DNA of 64,000 nt, taken from positions 15,887,669 to 15,951,668 of the forward strand of contig NC_068344.1 of assembly GCF_014633365.1 (NCBI RefSeq), in the 5' to 3' direction. The stretch is from Diospyros lotus. Taxonomy: Eukaryota; Streptophyta; Magnoliopsida; Ericales; Ebenaceae. Made by a program: the position numbers and the translations under genes. The notes below the pieces were generated by a model, which saw only the letters and a program-made list of their open reading frames with translations, was not told the DNA's origin and ran no database searches. Below are positions 1 through 9,434 of the stretch, in pieces (positions within the stretch are counted from its first letter, which is position 1; each line of letters begins with the position of its first letter).

Positions 1-385
1 CAGTTATTCTTTCCAGTTTATTACTTGCTGAGCTTTGTAGCTCACCTTGTACTCTTCACCATTCCAGGTCCTAGTGGGGGAGTACCAGATGTGGGGCCTA
101 GCAGCAGTGTCCAGTAGTGTGTGTACGTGGAGCCGCTCAAGACCAAAGATGTCTGGGAGTTGTTAGTTTATTAGTTAGTGCTTGATCAGTTTAGATTCAT
201 TTTATTTTCCAGTTTAGGGAATTTCCCTTAGATGCAATTATGATTTCAGTTTTTGTTGACTCAGAGTGTTATTACAGTTAATTGACATATATAGTATTGG
301 TATCAGAATTCAGTTATCAGTCAGTTTATTATATTATCCCCAGTAGCACCTCTTCTCGAGCAGTTCTAGGAGAGGGGGTGTTACA
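1..385 (+). mobile_element. 3' part of a plus-strand Ty3/gypsy-type LTR, nested in the Tekay element
   Basis: No coding. The piece ends in GGGTGTTACA, a typical gypsy LTR end, and carries the 'gctcacctt...ttccaggt' stretch seen in the R/U5 part of other LTRs here. Directly after it, CGCGC (386-390) opens the Tekay LTR sequence, which is intact at 8011-8015 in the other LTR copy. This marks an insertion point with a likely 5-bp target duplication. The start of this LTR lies outside the window, so it could be a solo LTR or the 3' LTR of a full element. Confidence 0.7.
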
Positions 386-680
386 CGCGCTGCCTGCAAC
401 TTCCGGATTTTTCGGATTTTTCTTGATTTTTTTTTTTTTTACATATATATATACACGATATACATATTTACATATATACTTACATTTACATAAAATGATT
501 TCTTTTAATCTTAAATTTAATCACATTAATCTTACTATTTTTATTTACATATTTATACATTTATTTATATCTCACATACATACTTAAGCCATAATTAATT
601 TAAACCAAATCAATTACATAAACTTAATATCATATAGACTAAATTAATTTAATTTATTTAATGTGACTTAGGGTATTACA
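386..680 (-). repeat. 3' LTR remnant of the minus-strand Tekay element
   Basis: Near-identical to 8011-8306, the outer end of the other LTR. It ends GGTATTACA at 680, so on the minus strand the LTR starts TGTAATACC. The rest of this LTR is displaced out of the window by the nested insertion ending at 385. An apparent plus-strand ORF across it is chance reading of LTR sequence. Confidence 0.9.
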
Positions 681-693
681 TTCTCTCCTCCTT
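681..693 (-). other. Polypurine tract of the Tekay element
   Basis: The minus strand reads AAGGAGGAGAGAA directly against the 3' LTR, the expected place for the plus-strand DNA primer. Next to it (701-717) is a TTTCGAGGACGGAAT block that recurs beside the polypurine tract of the large element at 52.1 kb. Confidence 0.85.
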
Positions 694-719
694 ACAAAAA
701 TTCCGTCCTCGAAATTTGA

Positions 720-1625
720 TCATTCCTCACTCATTCTAACTATAGGGTCTTCAAACAGGTATGGATAGTTGAGTTTCATATCTTCTTCTCGTTCCCAAGT
801 TATTTCTTCGCTTACGGGGTTTCTCCACAAAACTTGTACTAGGGGAATTGATTTGTTCCTTAGGACTTGATCCCTGCAATCCAAAATACTGACCGGTTTT
901 TCTACATACGAGAGATTTTCTTGAATCTCGATAGTTTCAGCTGGCATTATCTGGGAAGAATCTGGCTCATGCTTTCGCAGTTGCGATACGTGAAACACGT
1001 CATGGATGTTTGATAGAGCTAAGGGTAGAGCGAGTCGATAAGCAACTGGTCCAATTCTTTCCACTATATCGTATGGCCCTATATATCGAGGGTTTAACTT
1101 GCCTTTTTTCTTGTTGCTTCTAGTCACCATCCTTAATGGAGATATCTTCAGGTATACTTTGTCGCCTACTTGAAACTCTAATTTCCTTCTTCTTGTATCT
1201 GCGTAGGACTTCTGGCGACTCTGAGCTTCCTTAATTCTTTCTTGAATGATTTTTATCTTTTCTGTCGTTTTCTGAACTATCTCGGGTCCCAAGATTTGTC
1301 GTTCACCTATTTCAGTCCAACATATCGGAGATCTACATTTTCGGCCATACAAGGCTTCATAGGGAGCCATTCCAATGCTGCTATGGTAGCTGTTATTGTA
1401 AGCGAATTCTACTAATGGTAAATGCTCTTCCCAGCTACCTGGAAAATCAATCGCGCAAGCTCGCAGCATATCTTCTAGGGTTTGAATGGTCCTTTCTGAT
1501 TGACCATCTGTTTGGGGATGATAGGCTGTACTTAGCCTAAGCTGAGTACCCAAACTCTCTTGTAGACTTCCCCAAAACCTAAAAGTGAATCTTGGGTCAC
1601 GGTCTGATACAATGCTTACTGGCAC
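720..1625 (-). pseudogene. pol: Integrase catalytic core and chromodomain-like C-terminus
   Basis: Carries the second and third residues of the DDE triad: D8 in VSDRDP and E44 in the segment following QTDG. The first D lies upstream at about 1785 in the same frame, beyond two stops. Then come the core end ([14 protein letters not shown]), the GPY-like motif [12 protein letters not shown] and a C-terminal segment with VLWRN and ITWEREED, matching the chromodomain of Tekay-type chromoviruses that steers insertion to heterochromatin. The normal stop is at 720-722, followed after 24 bases by the polypurine tract. Confidence 0.95.
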
Positions 1626-1871
1626 TCCGTGTAATCAGACAATCTCATTCACATACTGTTGAGCTAATTTGCTGATTGGTTGACTTACCCTTATGGCCAA
1701 GAAATGAGCAGACTTAGATAGTCTGTCGACTATTACCCAAATAGCATCGTTTCCCTTAGGACTCCTTGGCAGTCCAGTCACGAAATCCATTGTGATGTGC
1801 TCCCATTTTCACTCTGGAACTTCCAATGGTTGCAAGCTCCCACCAGGCTTTTGGTGCTCAATCTTAATTCT

Positions 1872-2126
1872 CTAGCAGGTGTCACATTGACTAACGTACC
1901 TTGCCACGCTTTTCTTCATTCCTGGCCACCAATACACAGCCTTCAAGTCTTGGTACATCTTGGTGGCTCCGGGGTGGATCGAGTATCTGGATCGATGGGC
2001 TTCTCCCAAAATTGTTTGTCGCAATTCCCTCACATGAGGCATATACATTCTTCCTTGAAACCGAAGGATGTTTTCTCTTACCTCAAATTCTGGTTTCTTT
2101 GCTTGCCCATACTTGTCAACCCACAT
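1872..2126 (-). pseudogene. pol: Integrase zinc-binding (HHCC) domain
   Basis: The open piece contains HPGATKMYQDLKAVYWWPGM followed by a C-X2-C (CDTC) end, the standard integrase zinc-binding module that recognises LTR ends. It is preceded in frame by a TGA and followed by a TAG immediately after the last Cys. Confidence 0.93.
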
Positions 2127-2156
2127 TTTTATTCGGGAGTCTTCGAGGTAGGCTTG

Positions 2157-2807
2157 TCATATTTGATCCATTAACTCTGGTTGTACTGTAAGACTAGCTA
2201 CGTAGGCCGAGTTTCCTCGGGAAACTACTTCTACTGTCATCAGGCTAAATGCTTCCACTAGCTTCCATTCTGCCACCATCATTTCTGCCACACAAGCAGT
2301 TTCTTTTCTACTTAGGGCATCTGCCACAACATTAGCTTTACCGGGATGGTATTGAATAGTACAATCGTAATCTTTTAACAGCTCCATCCATCTCCGTTGC
2401 CTCATGTTTAATTCTTTTAGTGAGAAGACATACTGTAGGCTCTTATGATCAGTAAAAATTTCAAACTTCTCACCGTACAAATAATGTCTCCAAATCTTTA
2501 GGGCAAATACCACTGCAGCCAATTCCAAATCATGGGTCGGGTAGTTTCTTTCATGGTTCTTTAGCTGTCGAGATCCATAAGCAATGACTCTCTCGTGCTG
2601 CATCAGCACACATCCTAAACCGTTCCTCGAGGCGTCAGTGTAGACCATAAAACCTCCTGATCCGTTTGGCATAGCCAGGACTGGAGCGGTTGTCAGCTTA
2701 GCCTTAAGTTTCTGAAAACTTTCTTCGCACCGTTCGTTCCAGTCGAACTTTACCCCCTTCTGAGTTAACTTGGTAAGGGGTGTCGCAATGTTTGAAAACC
2801 CTTCCAC
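2157..2807 (-). pseudogene. pol: Ty3/gypsy RNase H domain
   Basis: Continues the RT frame. It has the catalytic acidic residues in VYTDAS, LELAAV, FTDHKSL and ADALSR, the usual RNase H set that removes template RNA during reverse transcription. The frame upstream is open to the 2871-2873 stop, and downstream it ends at the TGA at 2154-2156. Confidence 0.96.
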
Positions 2808-2873
2808 AAACTTTCTATAGTATCCTACCAGTCCTAAGAAACTCTTAACCTCAGTAACTAACTGGGGTTGCTT

Positions 2874-4661
2874 CTAATTTGTCACAGCTGCTATCTTGAC
2901 TGGGTCAACCGATATCCCTTCGGCCGATATAACATGTCCTAAAAATGACACCTGGTATAACCAAAATTCACATTTTGAGAACTTGGCATACAACTTATGT
3001 TCTCGCAATGTTTGCAATATTATCCTTAAATGTGATTCGTGCTCTTCTTCCGAGGGCGAATATATCAGTATGTCATCTATAAACACGATCACGAATTTGT
3101 CCAAAAACGGCCTAAAGATTCGATTCATGGTGTCCATAAAAGCTGCTGGGGCATTGGTTATTCCGAACGGCATCACCAAAAATTCATAGTGCCCATATCG
3201 AGAACGAAACGCTGTCTTAGGCACGTCTTCGGCCTTGATCCTTAATTGATAATATCCTGATCTTAGGTCAATCTTCGAGAAGACCTTGGCCCCTTGCAAT
3301 TGATCGAACAACTCTTCGATTCTGGGGAGTGGGTACTTATTCTTGACCGTTATCTTGTTGAGCTGTCGATAATCGATACACATCCTCAGACTCCCATCTT
3401 TTTTCTTGACAAAAAGTATTGGTGCTCCCCATAGCGACATACTTGGTCTGATAAATCCCTTGTTTAGCAATTCTTGAAGTTGGGTTTTTAATTCTCTCAA
3501 TTCTGCAGGAGCCATTTTATACGGGGGTATCGAAACCGGGCCTGCTCCTGGTACGATCTCTATCAAGAACTCGATCTCTCGCTGGGGTGGCAGTCCAGGC
3601 AATTCTTCGGGAAAAACATCCCTGAATTCTTTAACGAGTGGTACTTCTTCGATCTTTAAGGGCTCATTGCTTTTCTCTTGAACATAAGCCAAGTATCCTT
3701 GTGCCCCTTGACGTAACAGTCTTTCAGCCTTCAGAGCCGAGATCCACTTCTGTTCACTTACCCTCATTTGCCCTCGAAACTTAACGTTCAAGTCGCCGCT
3801 CTTGAGGTAGACTGTCTTAGCTTTACAGTCCAATGTGGCGTTGTACTTAGTTAGGAAGTCCATTCCTAGAATCACATCAAAATCTTGAAATTCTAGAAGA
3901 ATTAGATCCACTGGGAACTCAACTTCTCCTATTTGAATCTTTCTATCTTTGTACCCTGATGAAGTTTCTAGAGACTTCCCCATTGGGGTTGCGACAATCA
4001 TTCGACAATTCAAATTTTCTGGTTTGTCCCCTACTATTTTAGCAAATGCATGCGAAATGAATGAGTGACTTGCACCTGAATCTATTAATGCATGCATGAG
4101 GATACCAGATAGAAACATAGTACCTTCAATTACTGTTGGATCCTCTACCGCATCCTGCCGTGTTAGATGAAACACTCTTCCTTGATGTGCTCTGGCATTC
4201 CCGGACGTCCCCTGGGGTTGACTTATCAGTCGCGGCTTGGGACAGTCCTTTGCGAAATGGCCCGTCTGCTGGCAGTTGAAACATATAATTCCTTTCTTTG
4301 GGCAGTTCTGGTTGAGATGCCCTATTTCTCCACAATTGTAACACCCCTTTGTCCCGAGCCGGCACGGCCTTCCTGGGTGCTGCTTCTGGCATTTTACGCA
4401 TGGGGTACCAGGCTTGAATTTCGGCTTATGGGGTTCCAGTTTCTTGTCGGCTCTATGACTGCTCCCCTGCTGAATTTCTCCTTGGATGGCGTCAATCCGG
4501 CTCAGGTTAGCCTCGGTGGTATAGGCTTGCAGTACCACTTCTGCATAGGTCTGGGTACTTGCACTACTCAACGCCCTCTGAAGCTTCAGACTTAGTCCTC
4601 CCAAAAACTTCTGAGCCTTGATCCTTTCGTCTCCTTCGTAAATAGGCATGTATTGAATCAA
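2874..4661 (-). pseudogene. pol: gag C-terminus, nucleocapsid zinc knuckles, aspartic protease and reverse transcriptase
   Basis: Longest open stretch, 595 residues. Two CX2CX4HX4C zinc knuckles lie at residues 107-120 and 127-140 (RNA packaging), with another Cys-rich block just before them. The protease active site is DSGA near residue 194. Reverse transcriptase occupies about 370-590, with the fingers motif [13 protein letters not shown], the palm motif [11 protein letters not shown] and the catalytic FIDD at 527-530 (family form YxDD/FxDD). The frame stops at a TAG (2871-2873) in the connection between RT and RNase H. The catalytic residues themselves are intact. Confidence 0.97.
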
Positions 4662-4817
4662 TCGACTGAAAGCGTCCTAGTACTGGGCGACAGACATATC
4701 TCCGGTCTGTCTCAGCTCCATGAACTCTCTTTCTTTCTTCATTCTTAAATTCAGAGGGAAGTACTTCTCGTTGAAGAGTTCCTTGAATCTTTCCCAAGTG
4801 ACGTAAGGTGCCCTGGC

Positions 4818-5237
4818 TCAAGGGGTCATTGTTCTCTTGACTCCTCTCCACCATCTGTCTGCCTCTCCTTGCAACATAAAGGTGGCACAATTAACTTTCT
4901 CTTCTTCGCTGCAGTGAAGGTGATCTAGCAACTTCTCTGTCTGCTCGATCCAAAATTCCCCTTCACTGGGGTCGGCACCAATTTTCCCCTGAAAGACGGG
5001 AGGGTTCTGCCATCGGTACAAGTCAAGCATGTTGGCCACGTGGCCATCCCTGGAGTGAGTCTCGTGTATGAGACCCACCACACCTCCCAAAATTCGCTCC
5101 ATCTGATCCAGTCTACTACTCCCGATTTCTTGGCTAGAGTCGCCTTCTGGGTGTCCACTTGTGTTTCCTTCGGTGTTGCCAACTTGTGGGTTGGACGTCC
5201 TAGGCCCAACTGCTAACCGTCTTTGAGTATTCACCAT
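4818..5237 (-). pseudogene. gag: gag, N-terminal capsid part
   Basis: First open stretch of the polyprotein, ending at a TGA (4815-4817). It contains the segment FWIEQTEKLLDHLHCSEEEK followed by a tryptophan-rich ADRWWRG, typical of plant Ty3/gypsy capsid (retrotransposon gag family). The capsid continues past the stop in the same frame to the 4677-4679 stop and beyond. In life it would form the virus-like particle shell in the cytoplasm. Confidence 0.88.
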
Positions 5238-5398
5238 CTGAAAGGAAAATAGCATTCGAGATTAGACAACAGGATCTTGCCATCCGATTAGTTCTATATT
5301 ATACATTCGACTGCAAAACGTTATATGTACATGCTACATAGTCCCATAGATTACAGACAACACTGTGTGTAAATAGTTAGGGGGTTTCTGAGATGGGT

Positions 5399-6004
5399 CT
5401 ATTTTGGTCCTGATGACCTCCAGACCCAAATGTTCTTTTCATCATCAGATTCATATGGGGGTGCCTCGGGGTCGTTCATCATCACTTCTGTCTCTTCCTC
5501 GTCTTCAGAGTCGGTGTCCTCGAATTCAAGAAGGTCATCCTCGGCCCAGAATATGGGTATATCGTCTTCTTCTTCTTCTGCTTCTAGTGGATCTACCATT
5601 TCTTCTACTTCCTCTGGCTCAATTGGGTTTTCCATACCTTCTTCTTCTTCCTCTAGCGGTTCCTCCATGTCTTCATCGTGCTCCTCCACTGGTACTAGCT
5701 CGTACATTTCTATGAGTAGCTCGCGGACACGCGCGCAGTAAAGGCGGAATTCGGGGAACTGTTCGCCTTGATGCCGGACCCAATCTGCAAATTCCTGCAG
5801 CTCATCTTCCAGTACACCGACCATCATATTTATCTGAAACTGAGCGAGTTCAGGCCAAAGTCGGTAGCTTGGGGGCACATCGTCGATAATTTCTTCTATT
5901 TAGACGAGGTACTCCATGATCCCCTCGTTGGGTAGCGGAACTCGATGTTCCAAATGGTGTGCCCAATGGTCGACTAAGATTTGCTTTGAAAAATTTCCAT
6001 CCAT
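5399..6004 (-). pseudogene. Acidic ORF between primer-binding site and gag, one stop codon
   Basis: An in-frame ATG at 6004 opens a reading frame broken by a single TAA (5900-5902, codon 35) and then open for about 165 codons to a TAG at 5399. The C-terminal half is extremely acidic (runs of Glu, many Asp). The N-terminal half is ordinary and includes a Trp/Leu-rich stretch. It lies 161 bases upstream of the gag start on the same strand. I do not recognise the protein. It may be an extra 5' ORF of this family or translated leader sequence. The TAA could come from a CAA by one transition, like the stops in gag-pol. Confidence 0.6.
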
Positions 6005-6106
6005 CCTGTCACCACAACTTTCGTTAGTACCCCTAGTCATTCTCATATTGGTACTCTTGTCCTGCTAGGCTTAATCCAAGTTTTCCCTTCCTAGGTATTC
6101 TGTTTA

Positions 6107-6119
6107 GGCTCTGATACCA
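6107..6119 (-). other. Primer-binding site (initiator Met tRNA)
   Basis: The minus strand reads TGGTATCAGAGCC two bases inside the 5' LTR end (LTR ends ...TGTTACA at 6122). This is the common plant LTR-element primer site, complementary to the 3' end of initiator methionine tRNA. Confidence 0.95.
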
Positions 6120-6121
6120 AC

Positions 6122-8306
6122 TGTAACAGCCCACTTCTTCAGGGCGTGTTATGCCTTAGGAATTTGGTTAAAAAAAATTTTTTTGAACATTATTTTAAAA
6201 TTCCCTAAGACCGTATCTAGTGCCAAATGAGATATCTAGACTAGAAATAAATGTAAAGCGGAAGCTGAATCGAACCTGCTCATGCATAATTTAATAATCG
6301 TACATGGCATTTAATACAAGTTAATACATAAAGCGTTTGATGATGGAACAATATACATAAATCTTAAACTAATCATATTATAACATGGTACATTTACTCG
6401 CATCTTGATGTCTCGTGTCACTACACATCACCACTCTCTGAATCATCTCTGCAAGTCCCGGCTGAAATGTTGAATGTTCCAGGGGCGAACCCATGTTAGA
6501 TGATGAATCATCTAAGTAAGAATACCAAATGCAATGCTATGAGTGTATGCAATGTCTTTCATCGTAGGTGTCAACTACACCCCTCATGCTGCCTATCATT
6601 TTAGCGGCCATCTCTTCGAAGCCAGGGTGTATGGGTGCACCCTTGATAGGCCAGCGGTGTCAGTTCGTACTCCCTACGGCCTCATATGCGTGTGATCAAC
6701 AGTATCATTGTGCATGTATGCATTTCATAGTCATGCCATTGATGCAATCTACATGATGGTTTCATATCATAGCATGCTAATATGATAAAAGCATTTACGT
6801 TTATAACTGTATTAAATTCAAGCAGCATACTTACAGCTAATTTGTCTCGATCTACGTGCCAAGCGGCTATCCCCTAATTTCCTTGCTCACGAGGACCCCT
6901 ACAACATAGATTTATTTTTAGAATACCAATTGCTAATTTTTCATAATTTCTTCCTTTTTCTTTTATTCCTAAGCTTTATTTCTTCCAAAATTACATAATA
7001 ATTATCTAGGCTTCATAAAAATTTACTTTCTTTTTACCAATATTCCTTAAATAATATTCTTAGTATTCTGGAATTTTTCTTGTAATTTTCTAACTTTCAT
7101 TCCTATTTTCCCTTATTTCATAATAGCTAAATATGTAATTATTACATAATAATTACCTAATCTTTCAATTTATTAACTTTCTCTCCACTAATATTTCTTA
7201 CATAATACTTCTAATATCCTGAAATTTTCTTGGAAGTTTTGGAATTAAAAATCTTATTTTTCTCTATTTCCATAATAGAAAATTCCATTTAATAATTAAT
7301 AAATTTAGCATTTCTAGAAATATTTTTCACAAAATATGGCATACATAAAATTTCTGATTTAATAAAACTTTTTACAACATTTTCTTTCTTCTATTTCTAT
7401 TTTTCTTTATTTCTTTCCTTTTCTTTTCTTTTCTTTTCTTTTCTTTTCTATTTTTCTGATGGGCGCGTGGGCTGCACGCGCCATCTTCCTACTCGCGGGC
7501 GCGTGCAGCCACGCGCCCGTGCTGGGTCGTCTTCTCCGACGGCCCCTTAGCCGCCGGCGGCCCCTCCGAGCTTCCGAGCTTCAATACGAAGCTCTCCCCC
7601 CGTATTTTCGACCTCCAAAACCCAAATACAGCATCAAAATTGGAGAAAAATAACTCGAAATACCTCAATTTAAGGCTTGAACTCTCGGCTCCGGCGAAGT
7701 CGCGATTTTTCGGCGACGCTCGGATCTCCCTCTTCGCTGCTTCGTTGGCCTCCAAACTCTCCAGAAACGAAGCCCACGACTTGAAGATCAGAACCCTACT
7801 CTCAAATCTCTCAAACCCTCTCCCAATCGACCGATCTAAGCTTTACAATTTTTGGATGGGTTGGCTTGTGCGAACTGGGCTATTTATAGTCGAAAAAGCA
7901 CGCTGCTCATGTCAAATCGAAGCCCACGTAACCGGGAAGGCCATACCACCGATCAATCGCCATTAAAAACCCCCCCTAGCCTTATTAATTCCCGGTTGCA
8001 GGCGGCCATGCGCGCTGCCTGCAACTTCCGGATTTTTCAGATTTTTCTTGATTTTTTTTTTTTTTTTACATATATATATACACGATATACATATTTACAT
8101 ATATACTTACATTTACATAAAATGATTTCTTTTAATCTTAAATTTAATCACATTAATCTTACTATTTTTATTTACATATTTATACATTTATTTATATCTC
8201 ACATACATACTTAAGCCATAATTAATTTAAACTAAATCAATTACATAAACTTAATATCATATAAAGTAAATTAATTTAATTTATTTAATGTGACTTAAAT
8301 ATTATA
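6122..8306 (-). repeat. 5' LTR of the Tekay element
   Basis: About 2185 bp. On the plus strand it starts TGTAACAGCCC and ends ...TATTATA; the outer CA has become TA compared with the left copy. It contains AT-rich U3 sequence and, within the transcribed part, a GC-rich tract (about 7458-7600). A block at 6560-6700 is shared in inverted orientation with the solo LTR at 50.5-50.65 kb. Short plus-strand ORFs inside it are not genes. Confidence 0.9.
7878..7890 (-). promoter_or_regulatory. LTR TATA box
   Basis: The minus strand reads CTATAAATAGCCC, about 420 bp inside the LTR from its 5' end, the expected U3/R border promoter of the retrotransposon. Confidence 0.7.
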
Positions 8307-9371
8307 AAGGGAGTTGACTAGCACTAACCCACATGCATAGTCTACTATGCATTGCCAAGAGTTGACTCCCTGCAAGAGGCAGTCAACTCGCATGTACGCA
8401 CAATCAAAAAAATAATAACCCCATAGTCATTTAATGCCAACCATATCGCAAAATTTAACACATATGCGTAGTTGAATGTTTTCAAAAATGTTTTAAAACA
8501 ACAGAGTGAATGTATGTTTGGGATTAACATGGGCTTGATGTGAATGAATAAATGTTACAAGAACTTCGTATTCGTTTAGTAAATATGTAATAATTTATTC
8601 ATTCAGTTATATGTTGAGACAAAAGCCTTGAGTAACTTCTTTTAATCTTTATGAGGATGGGCCAAGTTATGAAGATGGGATGAAAAATTCATTTGGGCCA
8701 AAGTTGACCAAGGTAGCCAAGACAAAAATGGCCTGGACATGACCGATTAAGGGTTACTTGGTACATTTGAAGTCATTCGGTCATTAAGGGGGTCATTCGC
8801 CCAAATGGGCCACGTGAGGATTGAGCTATGAGTGCAAGGATTCACGAGTAAACAAGGCTAGAAATTAATTGGTTGAAGCCTTGGCAATTGAGGTTGTGAA
8901 ATCAATTAATTAATGTGAAGCCTTGGCAATTGAAGCTTTAGAGCTTAGAAACCAATTAATTAATTGAACAAGTGGAGTTGGAAACCAATTAAATTAATTG
9001 AAGTTGTGGAGCTTGGAGATCAATTGATGACTTGGAATCAGTTAAGTGGCCAACAAGCAGTGCAATCCGTGAAGTGCAAGTTGAATCCGTGAACACATGA
9101 GTAAAAGCAAGTGCAATCCGTGAAGTATGTATGACCAAATGACTACGCCATAATGCCTCATGACCGAATGAGCACGTTATGACCAAAAATGGCCTGCGCA
9201 TGACTGAGAGATTCATGCGCACGAACCTCTTCACTGGGGAACATGGCCATGCACCCATGCGATAGTCACGCCGCGCGTTGGATCGGTCTAATTGTCTATG
9301 AGAAGTCCATAAAAAATTAGGGGTCTCCTGTCACATGTCCATATCCTCCCCGCTATAAATAAGAGAATCAT
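8307..9371. other. Repetitive non-coding DNA, LTR-like, no gene seen
   Basis: No credible reading frame. It contains repeated phrases of the type 'aagccttggcaattga' (8870-8935) and a TATAAATA box at about 9352 on the plus strand, so it is probably the remnant of another LTR. No boundary with a target duplication could be fixed. Confidence 0.4.
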
Positions 9372-9434
9372 TGTAATATTTCAGTAATCTGAAGAAATAA
9401 AAATACATAATTTTGGGTGTTAAAAATAATTCAT

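Larger units (their letters stand above)
720..5237 (-). pseudogene. gag-pol: Tekay-type gag-pol polyprotein, interrupted by seven stop codons
   Basis: A single reading frame of about 1.5 thousand codons covers gag through integrase with no frameshift. The likely start is the Met at 5237 (MVNTQRR); the frame opens six codons earlier at 5255. In-frame stops have first bases at 4817 (TGA), 4679 (TAG), 2873 (TAG), 2156 (TGA), 1871 (TAG), 1811 (TGA) and 1637 (TGA). Each can arise by one C-to-T or G-to-A change from an Arg, Gln or Trp codon. That fits decay by deamination of methylated cytosine in silenced chromatin rather than by indels. Domain pieces are listed separately. Confidence 0.95.
681..6121 (-). 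mobile_element. Internal region of a Ty3/gypsy Tekay-type LTR retrotransposon
   Basis: Order on the minus strand: primer-binding site, acidic ORF, gag, protease, reverse transcriptase, RNase H, integrase with C-terminal chromodomain-like segment, polypurine tract. Integrase after RNase H is the Ty3/gypsy order, and the chromodomain-like tail places it among chromoviruses. The RT and integrase wording resembles Tekay/Del. With two LTRs of about 2.2 kb the element would be near 9.8 kb. It is dead: seven in-frame stops in gag-pol and one in the upstream ORF. Confidence 0.95.

Noticed and set aside
282..587. Plus-strand ORF, repeated at 7852-8214
   Set aside because: Both copies are the same LTR end read in a chance frame; the sequence is AT-rich LTR DNA.
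5404..5741. Ser-rich and Leu-rich plus-strand ORFs
   Set aside because: They are the antisense of the acidic ORF: Glu/Asp codons read backwards give Ser/Leu runs.
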